DNA of 38,168 bases from Pseudomonadota bacterium (GCA_018240525.1 JAFEFN010000010.1:1-38168), one strand, 5' to 3'. Numbered from the stretch's first letter, positions 16,952 through 25,504 are shown. Made by a program: numbers and translations. The notes: generated from the sequence alone by a model not told the origin.

Positions 16952-18517
16952 CTACTCGACCACCGTCTGCGACTGCTCGCGCAGGTACTGTGGCAGGTAA
17001 TAGAAGGAACCGATGGCCTTGCCCGTGGAGCCGGAGCCCTTCCAGCCGCCGAACGCCTGGTACCAGGGCCACGCACCCGTGGTGGCGCCCTGGGGACGGT
17101 TCGCGTAGGCGACGCCGGTCTCCACCTCGTCCATGAAGCGGCGCACCTCGGCCTCGTTGCCGTACATGCCGGCGGTGAGTCCCAGCGCCGAGTCATTGGT
17201 GAGCTGGAGCGCCGTGCCGAGGTCCGGCACGCGGCACACCATCAGCACCGGCAGGAACATCTCCTCGGCAAACAACGCGTGCGTTGCGGGCGCCTCGGCC
17301 AGCGTCGGGGTGACGTAGCTGTCGCCGGCGTATCCGGCGCCCACCAGGCGCGTGCCGCCGGCGAGGATGCGTCCCCCGTCAGCCCCCAGGCGCGCGCAAT
17401 AGGCGGCGAACTTGCCCGCCGCGCCCGGGGAGATCACCGGCCCCATCCAGTTCTCGCGCACCAGCGGGTCGCCGACGCGGATCTTGCCGACCTCGGTCCG
17501 CAGCCGCCCGATCAGCGCGTCCGCCACGGCCTCCTCCACATACACGCGCGAGCACGCCGAGCACTTCTGCCCGCTCAGGCCGTAGGCGGAGCGCACGATG
17601 CCCGCCACCGCGCGATCCAGGTCGGCGTTGCGGGTCACGATGGCGGCGTTCTTGCCACCCATCTCGGCGATGCACGGCCGGGGGTAGGACCCGCTCAACA
17701 TGGCGCGGCAGATGCGCATGCCGACCTCGTGTGATCCGGTGAAGGTCACGCCGGCGATGTCCCGGTGGGAGACCAGCGCCTCGCCGGCCACGCTGCCACT
17801 GCCGGTGAGGTAGTTGAAGACCCCCTTGGGCACGCCGGCATCGCGGATGCAGTCGGCGAGCAGCCGGCCCGCCCACGGGGTGTCGGTCGCGCCCTTGCCG
17901 ACCACGGTGTTGCCCGTGACGAGCGCGCCGGCGGTCGGGCCGGCCAGCAGCGCGAGCGGGAAGTTGAACGGGGCAATCACGGCCCACACGCCGTGCGGCT
18001 TGAGCACGCTGCGGTTGCGCGAGCGGTAGTCGGTCATCGGGTCATCCGGCAGTGCGCGCGCGTAGCCCTGGTTGCGCTCGAACTCCTGCGCGTAGCTGGC
18101 GAAGAAATCGGCCGCCTCCTGCGCCTCGCCCAGCCCCTCCATCCGGTTCTTGCCGACCTCGAGGCACAACGCGGCGGCGATGAGGTACACCCGCTCCTCG
18201 ATCAGGGCGGCGACCTTCTTCATCAGGCGCACGCGCTCGGCGATCGGCGTGGCGCGCCAGGCGGGGAAGGCGCGCCGCGCCGCGGCTACCGCGGCCTCGA
18301 CCTCGGCGGCATCCGCGGAGGGGAAGCGTCCCAGTGCGCTGCCGTCCACCGGCGTCGTCTTGACGAACGTCGCCCGCGCCGGCACGTCGGCACCGTCGAT
18401 GTAAAGGGCATGGGTCTTGCCGAGCGCGGCGCGCGTGGCGGTCGCCGCCGCCTCGAAGCGCTCGTGCATCTCGGCCGGCGGGTTGAACATCGTTGCGTAA
18501 GTCAGTTTGAAACTCAT
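16952..18517 (-). CDS. Aldehyde dehydrogenase, P5C-dehydrogenase-like
   Basis: A 521-residue NAD(P)-dependent aldehyde dehydrogenase. The catalytic residues are Asn185 (PFNFP), Glu285 (AEMGGKN) and Cys319 (SGQKCSACSRVY). The N-terminus FKLTYATMFNPPAEMHERFE, the LEVGKNRMEGLGE block and the end AFGGWKGSGSTGKAIGSFYYLPQYLREQSQT are those of the group that oxidises 1-pyrroline-5-carboxylate/glutamate semialdehyde. In this operon it is likely to oxidise an amino-aldehyde or cyclic imine produced by the omega-aminotransferase; glutarate or adipate semialdehydes are alternatives. ATG 18517 overlaps the stop of the upstream aminotransferase (ATGA). No proline dehydrogenase is nearby, which argues against simple proline catabolism. 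Confidence 0.92.
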   Translation of the reverse strand: MSFKLTYATMFNPPAEMHERFEAAATATRAALGKTHALYIDGADVPARATFVKTTPVDGSALGRFPSADAAEVEAAVAAARRAFPAWRATPIAERVRLMKKVAALIEERVYLIAAALCLEVGKNRMEGLGEAQEAADFFASYAQEFERNQGYARALPDDPMTDYRSRNRSVLKPHGVWAVIAPFNFPLALLAGPTAGALVTGNTVVGKGATDTPWAGRLLADCIRDAGVPKGVFNYLTGSGSVAGEALVSHRDIAGVTFTGSHEVGMRICRAMLSGSYPRPCIAEMGGKNAAIVTRNADLDRAVAGIVRSAYGLSGQKCSACSRVYVEEAVADALIGRLRTEVGKIRVGDPLVRENWMGPVISPGAAGKFAAYCARLGADGGRILAGGTRLVGAGYAGDSYVTPTLAEAPATHALFAEEMFLPVLMVCRVPDLGTALQLTNDSALGLTAGMYGNEAEVRRFMDEVETGVAYANRPQGATTGAWPWYQAFGGWKGSGSTGKAIGSFYYLPQYLREQSQTVVE

Positions 18518-19827
18518 GTCCACTCCAGTTCGCCGAGCAGCCGGTCCAGCAGCGCGAGGGCATCGGACAGCTCGTTTTCGGTTATCACCAGGGGCGGCGC
18601 CAGCAGCAGCAGGTTGCCGCGGACGGCGAAGGACACCCCTGCCGCCCGGGCGCCCTGCACCAGTTTGCGCAAAGACGCATGCTCCTGCGGCCAGGGCGCG
18701 AGCGGCGCGCGCGTGGCGCGGTCGGTCACCAGTTCCAGCACCGCAAAAAGGCCGTGGCCACCGCGCACGTCGCCGATCACGGGGTGCTTCTTCTGCAGTT
18801 CCCGCGCCCGCGCAAAAAGCTGCGCACCGAGCGTGCGCGAGCGCTCGATCAGGGACTCCTCGGCGTAGGCGCGCACCGCGGCGACCCCGGCCGCGCACGC
18901 CAGGGGATGCCCGCAGTAGGTCAGCCCGGTGTAGAGCATCTCGTGGTCGAGCTTGGCGCTGACCTGCGGGGCCAGCAGCACCGCGGCCAGCGGCATGTGC
19001 CCGCCGGTCAGTCCCTTGGCCAGGGTCATGAGGTCCGGGCGCGCGGCCTCGCCATGGCGCTGCCAGGCGAACCACTCCCCGCAGCGCCCGAAGCCCGACA
19101 TGACCTCGTCCGCGATCAGGTACACGCCGCGCTCGCGCGTCACCGCGCGCAACGCCGGCCAGAAGCTGTCCGGCGCGACGATGCCGTTGGTACCGGCGTT
19201 CGGCTCCATCAGCACCGCCGCGACCGGGTCGCGGCGGTGCTGATCGATCGTGTCCGCGATGTGCGCCGCGGCAAGCGCGCCGCATTCCTCGGCCGACTCG
19301 GATCCGAACGGGCAGCGATAGGCATAGGGCGGCGGCACGTGCAGCACGCGCAGCGCCACCGGGTCGAAACCACCCTGCGTGCGGCTGTCGCCCGAGAGCG
19401 CGGCGGCGGCGTAACTGGCGCCGTGGTAGGAGCGGTCGCGGGTGATCACCCAACCTTGCGGCCGGCCGCTCGCCTGACGCGCGAACTTGACCGCATGCTC
19501 GTTGGCGTCCGCGCCTCCCAGGGTGAAGAACACCCGCCCGCCCGCAAAGCCGGCGCGAGCCAGCAGTTCATCGGCCAGCTCGGCGCGCGGGGCCGCGCCC
19601 CAGGCGGAGGTGACGAAGCACAGCCGCTCGGCCTGCGCGCGGATGGCCGCGACCACGCGCGGGTGCTGGTGCCCCAGGTTCATGCACTCGGCGAGGCTGC
19701 TCATGTCGAGGTAGGAACGGCCCGCCTCGTCCCAGAAGCGCGCGCCGGCGCCGCCGACGATGGTCGGCGCATTCCAGTCGGCCTGGATGCACCAGCTGTG
19801 CAGGACGGATTCTCGTTCCGGGGTCAC
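18514..19827 (-). CDS. Class III aminotransferase (beta-amino acid/omega-amine type)
   Basis: A 437-residue PLP enzyme. LIADEVMSGFGRCGEWFAW has the PLP Asp240 and TLAKGLTGGHMPLAAVLL the Schiff-base Lys271. It belongs with the beta-alanine/taurine-pyruvate and related transaminases rather than the ornithine type, so it and the enzyme at 13930-15279 probably act on different amino groups. It is the first gene of the operon. The start is GTG 19827: no in-frame ATG exists nearby until residue 42, and the conserved N-terminal region begins soon after the GTG. The promoter and a PcaR-box-like site lie 15-47 bases upstream. Beta-amino acid specificity is inference. Confidence 0.88.
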   Translation of the reverse strand: MTPERESVLHSWCIQADWNAPTIVGGAGARFWDEAGRSYLDMSSLAECMNLGHQHPRVVAAIRAQAERLCFVTSAWGAAPRAELADELLARAGFAGGRVFFTLGGADANEHAVKFARQASGRPQGWVITRDRSYHGASYAAAALSGDSRTQGGFDPVALRVLHVPPPYAYRCPFGSESAEECGALAAAHIADTIDQHRRDPVAAVLMEPNAGTNGIVAPDSFWPALRAVTRERGVYLIADEVMSGFGRCGEWFAWQRHGEAARPDLMTLAKGLTGGHMPLAAVLLAPQVSAKLDHEMLYTGLTYCGHPLACAAGVAAVRAYAEESLIERSRTLGAQLFARARELQKKHPVIGDVRGGHGLFAVLELVTDRATRAPLAPWPQEHASLRKLVQGARAAGVSFAVRGNLLLLAPPLVITENELSDALALLDRLLGELEWT

Positions 19828-19841
19828 GGGTCTACCGGTTT

Positions 19842-19874
19842 GTGCGGTAATAGAACATTGATTCGTTGTGCGAA
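19842..19874 (-). promoter_or_regulatory. PcaR-box-like operator on the promoter of the catabolic operon
   Basis: GTGCGGTAATAGAAC (19842-19856) matches 12 of 15 bases of the reverse complement of the P. putida PcaR site as I recall it (GTTCGATAATCGCAC). It covers the candidate -10 (TATTAC, 19852-19847) of a minus-strand promoter whose -35 is TTCGCA (19874-19869), spacer 16. In P. putida PcaR also binds over -10 and -35 elements. A second partial palindrome, ATTCG-N10-CGAAT (19861-19880), is adjacent. Confidence 0.6.
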
Positions 19875-19886
19875 CCGAATTACGAT
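19858..19886 (+). promoter_or_regulatory. Promoter of the IclR regulator gene
   Basis: TTGATT (19858-19863), a 17-base spacer and TACGAT (19881-19886) form a good sigma-70 promoter on the plus strand. Its -35 abuts the PcaR-like box, so the regulator could control itself and the divergent operon from one site. The predicted start of transcription leaves about 40 nt before the TTG at 19933. Confidence 0.6.
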
Positions 19887-19932
19887 CCTTCCCTCGTTCG
19901 CTGTCAACCCGCTGCGGAAGGCCTGTCGCTCT

Positions 19933-20751
19933 TTGACCGAGCCCCTGCCCAATTTCGAAAACGGCCCGGATTTCGTGCAGTCCCTCTCCCGGGGACTGGC
20001 CGTCATGCGCGCCTTCGACGCCGACCACGCCGAGCTCAGCCAGTCGGAGATCGCAGAGCGCACCGGGCTCGCCCGCGCGGTGGTGCGCCGCAGTCTGCTC
20101 ACGCTGCAGCACCTGAGCTACATCGGTGCCCGCGGCCGGCGCTTCTTCCTCACCCCGCGCGTGCTCGAGCTCGGGTTCGGCTACCTCTCCTCGCTGCGCC
20201 TGCCGGAACTGGCGCGGCCCGCGATGGAGCAGCTCGCCCACTCGGTGCAGGAATCCTGCTCCATGTCGGTGCTGGACGGGAGCGAGATCGTCTATGTCGC
20301 CCGCGTCCCCGTGAAGCGCGTCATCACCATCGCCCTCGGGGTCGGGGCGCGCCTGCCCGCCTATGCCGCTTCCATGGGCCGGGTGCTGCTGGCCGGCCTG
20401 GCGGATGCGGAGCTTGACGCGGCGCTCGAGGCCTCGCACCTCGCCCCGCTCACGCCCCACACGATCTGCAAGACCAAGCCGCTGCGCGCGGAGATCCTCA
20501 AGGTGCGCCAACAGGGGTACTCTCTGGTCATGCAGGAACTGGAGCTCGGGCTGTGCTCGATGGCCGTGCCGGTGCGCGATCGTCGCGGGAGCGTGGTCGC
20601 CGCGCTGAACGTCGGCATGCAGTATCACAAGGACAGCCGCAGCCGTGCCCTGCAGGTCGTACTGCCCGCGCTGCAGCACACCGCCGCCGAGATCGAGCGC
20701 GCCATTGCGCACCAGTGGGCGCCCCAGGCGGCCGAGAGCAGTCAGGCTTGA
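19933..20751 (+). CDS. IclR-family regulator, PcaR/PcaU type
   Basis: A 272-residue regulator. Residues 14-70 form the IclR winged helix-turn-helix (VQSLSRGLAVMRAFDAD, LSQSEIAERTGLARAVVRRSL). The effector domain carries the PcaR/PcaU/PobR pattern: PRVLELGFGYLSSLRLPE, SCSMSVLDGSEIVYVARVPVKR, ALGVGARLPAYAASMGRVLLAGL and MQELELGLCSMAVPVRDRRG. PcaR-type proteins respond to 3-oxoadipate and PcaU to protocatechuate, so the subfamily matches the CatI/CatJ-like transferase of the divergent operon. The start is TTG 19933, with GGAAGG at 19916-19921; no ATG gives a full-length domain. Its stop overlaps the TTG of the permease gene (TTGA). Confidence 0.92.
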   Translation: MTEPLPNFENGPDFVQSLSRGLAVMRAFDADHAELSQSEIAERTGLARAVVRRSLLTLQHLSYIGARGRRFFLTPRVLELGFGYLSSLRLPELARPAMEQLAHSVQESCSMSVLDGSEIVYVARVPVKRVITIALGVGARLPAYAASMGRVLLAGLADAELDAALEASHLAPLTPHTICKTKPLRAEILKVRQQGYSLVMQELELGLCSMAVPVRDRRGSVVAALNVGMQYHKDSRSRALQVVLPALQHTAAEIERAIAHQWAPQAAESSQA

Positions 20752-22076
20752 GCCAGGCGCCACGGCAGATCGGGTTCCTCACCTGCGTGGCGCTGGTGGT
20801 CGGCAACATCATCGGTGGCGGCATCTTCCTGCTGCCGACCTCGCTCGCCCCCTATGGGTTCAACAGCGTGGCCGCCTGGGTGCTCAGTTCGGCCGGCGCC
20901 CTGCTGCTCGCCTACCCCTTCTCCGTGCTGGCCCGCGCAATGCCCGCAGCCGGCGGCCCTTACGCCTACACCCACGCCGCGTTCGGTCCCCTGACGGCCT
21001 TCCTCGTGGTCTGGGGCTACTGGATCTCGATCTGGGTCGCGAACGCGGCGATCGCGACCGCGGCCACGAGTTACGTGAGCACGCTGCTGCCGGAGTTCTT
21101 CCGTGGGCGCGGGGTCACCACCCTCTTCACCCTGGGGCTCGTGTGGTTCTTCACGCTGGTGAACTGGTGGGGCATCACCGCCGCGGGCCGGGTGCAGTCG
21201 GTGACCACGGTGCTGAAAATGCTGCCCCTGATCGCCGTCATCCTGGTCGGATACTTCCACACCACTGCAGCCAACGTCGCCGCCGTCGCCGCGGTGCCCC
21301 TGAGCTTCGGCAGCACGACCGCTGCCTGCGCGCTCACCTTCTACGCGCTGATCGGGTTTGAGTCCGCCTGCGTCCCGGACGGCAAGGTGAAGGATCCGGA
21401 GCGCACCATCCCCCGCGCCACGCTCGTGGGCACGATACTGACGACACTGCTGTGCACCCTTTCAGCGACGGCGGTGATCCTGCTCGTCCCACCCGCGGCG
21501 CTCGCGCAGTCGAACGCCCCGTTCGCCGACGCGGCGCGCGCCCTGTGGGGCAATGCCGGCGGGGTCTTCTTCACCGTCTGTGCCGCCGTGAGCTGCATGG
21601 GATGCCTCAACGGCTGGACGCTGCTGCAGGGCGAGGTGCCGGCGGTGATGGCGCAGAACGGCGTATTCCCACGCGCCTTCGCGCAGATATCCCCGCGCGA
21701 CACCCCGACCTTCGCGCTCGTGGTGACCAGCACCCTGGTGAGCCTGCTGGTGCTGTCCACCTCTTCGGGATCGCTGGTGAGCGTGTTCACGTTCATGACG
21801 CTCCTGTCCACGATCGCCTGCCTGGTGATGTACGCGGCGTGTGCGGCGGCCATGCTGCGCCTGAATGCCGTCGGCCGGCTCGGGCGCCTTCCCGCCCGAC
21901 AGGGCAAGCTCATGGTGATCGGGGCGCTCGGGCTGCTGTTCTCCGCGTGGACCATCTACGGGGCGGGCCTGGAGACGGTGCTGTGGGGCCTGGCGCTGCT
22001 GGCCGCTGGACTGCCCGTGTACTACTTCGTGCAGCGCGGCAGCACCCCCGCGCCGGCCGCCCAGGATCCGACCTAG
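20748..22076 (+). CDS. APC-family basic amino acid/polyamine permease (AdiC/CadB-like)
   Basis: A 442-residue inner-membrane transporter with about 12 hydrophobic segments. GNIIGGGIFLLPTSLAPYG corresponds to the GSGVFLLP substrate-binding loop of AdiC. ALIGFESACVPDGKVKDPERTIPRATLVGT and SCMGCLNGWTLLQGEVPAVMAQNGVFP match the AdiC/CadB group. Members of that group move basic amino acids or diamines, as exchangers or symporters. It is translationally coupled to the IclR regulator (TTGA overlap, TTG start) and is likely to import the substrate of the divergent catabolic operon. Exact substrate and mechanism are inferred. Confidence 0.9.
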   Translation: MSQAPRQIGFLTCVALVVGNIIGGGIFLLPTSLAPYGFNSVAAWVLSSAGALLLAYPFSVLARAMPAAGGPYAYTHAAFGPLTAFLVVWGYWISIWVANAAIATAATSYVSTLLPEFFRGRGVTTLFTLGLVWFFTLVNWWGITAAGRVQSVTTVLKMLPLIAVILVGYFHTTAANVAAVAAVPLSFGSTTAACALTFYALIGFESACVPDGKVKDPERTIPRATLVGTILTTLLCTLSATAVILLVPPAALAQSNAPFADAARALWGNAGGVFFTVCAAVSCMGCLNGWTLLQGEVPAVMAQNGVFPRAFAQISPRDTPTFALVVTSTLVSLLVLSTSSGSLVSVFTFMTLLSTIACLVMYAACAAAMLRLNAVGRLGRLPARQGKLMVIGALGLLFSAWTIYGAGLETVLWGLALLAAGLPVYYFVQRGSTPAPAAQDPT

Positions 22077-22179
22077 TCGATCCCGCGTTCGCGCGCGATG
22101 CGGCGCTGCGGCAGCGGATTCTCGCCTCGGCTCGGCCTGCCCTGGCGTTCGCCTGGCTGCTGTCCGCTTCGCCCCGGGG

Positions 22180-24579
22180 TCAGTCCCAGTGCACGCGGAC
22201 GCCGGCCCAGACGGCGAATGGCTGGGCGGGCGAGACGGAGTTGCCGCTCGTCCACGTGTTGGGATCAGGACGGAAGCTGCCGTCGGCATTGAAGGCGCTG
22301 CCGGTGAGAAAGCCGGCCGTCGCATACCGACGATCCAGCACGTTCATGACCTTCATGAACACGTCCGCGCGTTTGCCGAGCCGGTAGGTGGTGTCCATGT
22401 TGACCACGCAGTAGCCGCCGATCGTCCCGCTGCCCTGCACCTGCGCCCCGTCGGGCTGGTTGGCATTGTTCTCGTTGCCGTGCAGGTAGGAGCCGGAGGT
22501 TGCGACGACGCTGGCGCCGGCGTCCCAGTCGGCCGTGAGCGCAAAGTCCAGCCGCAGGCGGGCGGTGTTCCGCGGCACCAGCGGGATCCGGTCCCCGGCA
22601 GTGACCCGGATGTTGCCATTGGCGTCGGCGGTGCTGTTGCCCTCGGCACTGAGCGCGAAGCTTGAGCGGTAGGTCGCATCGATGAAGCTGTAGGAAGCGC
22701 GCCAGGTGAGTGCCGCGAGCTTGCCCCCGAGGGCCAGATCCAGCCCCTGGCGGCGCGTCGTGCCGACGTTGGCGAAGTAGCCCTGGCTGGTCGTGGTGGC
22801 GACGAACTGTATGTCATCGCTGTTTTCCGTGCTGAACAGGCCCATGCTCCAGGACAGCGCCCCGCGCGCGAGCGCACCGCGCGCCCCCACCTCGAAGGTC
22901 CGTGACACGACCTGCTTCAGGTCCGGGTCGCTCAGGAAGGCATTCGGCAGGCCACACGGCTTCTGCGGGTCCGAGCAGCCGAGCTCGATCACTGTCGGCG
23001 CGCGGCTGCCCTCGTTGTAGTTCGCATAGAAGGTGAGCGCCGCGGACGGGGTGAGCGTGAATCCGAGGGCCGGGTTGAGCCGACCGTAGGTGTGGTCGCC
23101 GCTCAGCGCCGCGGCCTCGTCGAAGCCGTCGCCGAAGTCCCGCAGGCTGGTGTCGACGCTGTAGCCGCCGAGGGTCTCGTTGATGCGGTTGTAGCGCGCA
23201 GACGCGGTGATGTGCATCAGCGCGCCCGGGGAGATCGTGTCGGTGAAATAGATGCCGAGGATCCGGCTGCTGCCGCTGACCGCGGTGACCGTCTGCTCGG
23301 GGTTGTTGGGGTCCGCGATGGCCACGGTCTGCCGCAGCGGCGTCAGCGTCGCATACTGGAACGTCTGCCCGTATTCCTGGTCGGCGTGATCGTAACTTGC
23401 ACCGAGCGCGGCGTAGTTCTTCTGCCCGAACAGCTTGCGGGTCGCAGTGAGCTGCACGCCGGCGCCTGCCGTCCGCTGTGTCAGGCCCGAGGCGCGGTTG
23501 ACGCCGTTGGCGCAGAAGGCCACGTCTGCATGGCTGGCCGGCGGCGCGGCGCAGTCGATTACCGGTCCCTCATAACTGCCGGATTGGTAGTTGTCATCGT
23601 TCACGTCCCCATTGTTGGTGCGGGTACGCAGGTTGCGGTAGTACAGGTTGCCGGACAGCAGCAGTTCCTTGTCCAGGAAGAGCGTGCCGGTGGCGTTGAT
23701 GAAGTTGAGCAGGTTGTGGGTGAAGTCCGGTGCGGTGTACACCGACTCGTGCTGGTAGGCCAGCATGTCCTGCGGCACCGGACCGTTGCCCGTCAGCTGC
23801 GTGTCTGCCCACGCATAGCTCAGGTCGATGTCCGCGGACTCCGTCTCCCAGCCCACCTTGCCGAAGATCTGCCTGATCCTCGAGGGCGAGAAATTGCGCC
23901 AGCCATCCTCGTCGAAGGAGTTGGCGGCGAGGAAATAGTCGAAGGGGCCGCTGGCGCCGCCCGTCTCCGCCTCGAAGGCATAGCGCCCGAAGGAGCCGGC
24001 GTATCCCTGCAAGGAGGTCCCCGGATAGTCGTGGCCACTCTTGGTCTGCACCGCCAGCGCGCCACCCAGGGTGTTGAGGCCGAAGGTCGGGTTGGAGCCG
24101 GAGACCAGCGAGACGGAGGAGATGGCCGACTCGGGGATCAGGTCCCAGTTGACCGTGTCACCGAAGGCTTCGTTCACGCGCACGCCGTCCACGTACACCG
24201 ACATTCCCTGCGGCGCACCCAGCAGCGGTGATGCCGTGAAGCCGTGGTAGTTGACGTCGATCTGGAACGGGTTGTTCTGGGACTCGTTGACCGAAATGCC
24301 GCTGAAGTTGTTGTTCAGGTATTCGGTGATGTCCAGGGACTGCTGGCGCTTGAGGTCCGCGGCCGTCGCGGTCTGCACCTGCGTGGGGACCTCCTCCAGC
24401 GGCTGGCCCACATCGCGCAGCGGCGCGGTCCCGATGATGAGGACCTGCGGCAGCTCCTGTGCCGCCGCCGGGTTGACCGGCGGGGCGGAACCCCCTTCCG
24501 CGGCCGCGAGCACGGCATGCAGCATCGCGGCAGTCCAGGCACCCGCGCATGCCGCGCGTCGCCGCATAGCCTTCAGCAT
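22180..24579 (-). CDS. TonB-dependent outer-membrane receptor
   Basis: A 799-residue outer-membrane receptor. The signal peptide (MRRRAACAGAWTAAMLHAVLAAA) is followed by a plug domain at about 50-170 (VPTQVQTATAADLKRQQSLDITEYL, GMSVYVDGVRVNEAFGD, FGLNTLGGALAVQTKSG) and a 22-strand-type barrel to the C-terminus. The receptor brings a large or scarce solute into the periplasm with energy from TonB-ExbB-ExbD. The ligand cannot be told; no Fur box, cobalamin riboswitch or SusD-like partner is seen. An N-terminal TonB-box-like segment may lie around QELPQVLIIGT. It converges with the APC permease gene, so it may or may not serve the same substrate. ATG 24579 is chosen because the signal peptide begins there. 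Confidence 0.93.
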   Translation of the reverse strand: MLKAMRRRAACAGAWTAAMLHAVLAAAEGGSAPPVNPAAAQELPQVLIIGTAPLRDVGQPLEEVPTQVQTATAADLKRQQSLDITEYLNNNFSGISVNESQNNPFQIDVNYHGFTASPLLGAPQGMSVYVDGVRVNEAFGDTVNWDLIPESAISSVSLVSGSNPTFGLNTLGGALAVQTKSGHDYPGTSLQGYAGSFGRYAFEAETGGASGPFDYFLAANSFDEDGWRNFSPSRIRQIFGKVGWETESADIDLSYAWADTQLTGNGPVPQDMLAYQHESVYTAPDFTHNLLNFINATGTLFLDKELLLSGNLYYRNLRTRTNNGDVNDDNYQSGSYEGPVIDCAAPPASHADVAFCANGVNRASGLTQRTAGAGVQLTATRKLFGQKNYAALGASYDHADQEYGQTFQYATLTPLRQTVAIADPNNPEQTVTAVSGSSRILGIYFTDTISPGALMHITASARYNRINETLGGYSVDTSLRDFGDGFDEAAALSGDHTYGRLNPALGFTLTPSAALTFYANYNEGSRAPTVIELGCSDPQKPCGLPNAFLSDPDLKQVVSRTFEVGARGALARGALSWSMGLFSTENSDDIQFVATTTSQGYFANVGTTRRQGLDLALGGKLAALTWRASYSFIDATYRSSFALSAEGNSTADANGNIRVTAGDRIPLVPRNTARLRLDFALTADWDAGASVVATSGSYLHGNENNANQPDGAQVQGSGTIGGYCVVNMDTTYRLGKRADVFMKVMNVLDRRYATAGFLTGSAFNADGSFRPDPNTWTSGNSVSPAQPFAVWAGVRVHWD

Positions 24580-24686
24580 TGATCTTTTCCCTGTCCGGCC
24601 CGCGTGCGGGCAGGAAGTGTTCCATGGCCGCAGGAGCCGACCAAGCGCAGCCCTTCCCGGTCGTCCGGCAGCTGACGCAAAGCGTG

Positions 24687-25340
24687 CTAGTGCCAGCCGC
24701 CGACGGCGCTCCCGGCCGCCGCGTTCAGCGGCCTCACGATCAGCCCAGCCTGGGTGGCGAGTACGGCATAGGAGGCTCCGTCGGCCATCGGCACGTATAC
24801 GGCGCTGCCATACAGCGCATCGAACCAGGGCAGCCAGGCACTCAAGTGCCGGACCACGGACCACACATCCAGGCGTGTCGCCGGGCTCAAGGCGTACACG
24901 GTGTGGGGCGCACTGCGTTCGTCGGCGATCGCACTGTAGCGACCGGTTATCCGTTCGAGTCGATACGCAGCGTCGAAGCCGACGATGTTCGCCAGCGGCT
25001 TCCACTTCACGATGCGTGCATCTACCTGCCATTCATCGCCGCGCAGGACGAGCCGCTGCACGTCCCCGGATGGAAAGGTGAGGACGGCGTCGAACTGGTG
25101 CTCGCCCGTCTGGGTGAATTCCGCCTTGAGCGCGCGCTCCTCGTGCGTAAGCCGGGTGTAGGTGACCATGTTGCCGGCCACCAGCCCGATGCCGACCGGC
25201 AGCAGCAGCAGGAACAGCGCAAACACCCCGCACAGCAATCCGGAAAAGACGCGGCGGCGCCTGAACAGGGCAGCCGAGCCTCCCAGCATCAACAGGCCCG
25301 CCAGGATCAGGCCGAGGAGCACCGCCGCCAGCTTGGTCAT
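24687..25340 (-). CDS. Conserved inner-membrane protein, function unknown
   Basis: A protein of about 217 residues with two N-terminal membrane segments (AAVLLGLILAGLLMLGG and LLCGVFALFLLLLPVGIGLVAG). A soluble domain rich in beta strands follows (TGEHQFDAVLTFPSGDVQRLVLRGDEWQVDARIVKW). Similar proteins in Xanthomonadales are usually labelled only as multidrug transporter-like, without good reason. ATG 25340 (CAGGA five bases upstream) is preferred to ATG 25346. It lies 107 bases upstream of the TonB receptor on the same strand. Confidence 0.7.
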   Translation of the reverse strand: MTKLAAVLLGLILAGLLMLGGSAALFRRRRVFSGLLCGVFALFLLLLPVGIGLVAGNMVTYTRLTHEERALKAEFTQTGEHQFDAVLTFPSGDVQRLVLRGDEWQVDARIVKWKPLANIVGFDAAYRLERITGRYSAIADERSAPHTVYALSPATRLDVWSVVRHLSAWLPWFDALYGSAVYVPMADGASYAVLATQAGLIVRPLNAAAGSAVGGWH

Positions 25341-25415
25341 CGCCATCCTGCCGTCAGGCCGGTCCGCTGCGGAGCCTGATGCGCAATAATTTGTTGAAAT
25401 CCATGAATTTAGCGG

Positions 25416-25488
25416 TGCCGGCTGAGGGATTCGAACCCCCGACCCCCTGATTACAAATCAGGTGCACTACCAACTGTGCTAAGCCGGC
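25416..25488 (-). tRNA. tRNA-Thr (anticodon TGT)
   Basis: The reverse strand starts GCCGGCT, pairing with AGCCGGC at the 3' end; D-arm TAGCACAGTTGGTAGTGC; anticodon stem CTGAT/ATCAG with anticodon TGT; T-arm CGGGG-TTCGAAT-CCCTC. The bases after the discriminator are CCG rather than CCA, so the CCA end is not encoded, unlike the three tRNAs at 205-549. Confidence 0.94.
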
Positions 25489-25504
25489 CTCCAGGCTGGC
25501 GGGC

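Noticed and set aside
19704..19731. TGTCGA followed by CGTC, resembling a further ECF42 promoter
   Set aside because: The spacer is 18 rather than 17, the flanking bases shared by the other two sites are absent, and it lies within aminotransferase coding sequence pointing away from its start.
22189..24231. Long plus-strand open frames opposite the TonB receptor (for example 23092-24231)
   Set aside because: They are antisense shadows of a well-supported gene in high-GC DNA, with no domain or ribosome binding site.
25416..25488. tRNA-Thr(TGT) as an integration site for a mobile island
   Set aside because: No integrase gene, no repeated tRNA 3' end nearby and no phage or plasmid gene was found.
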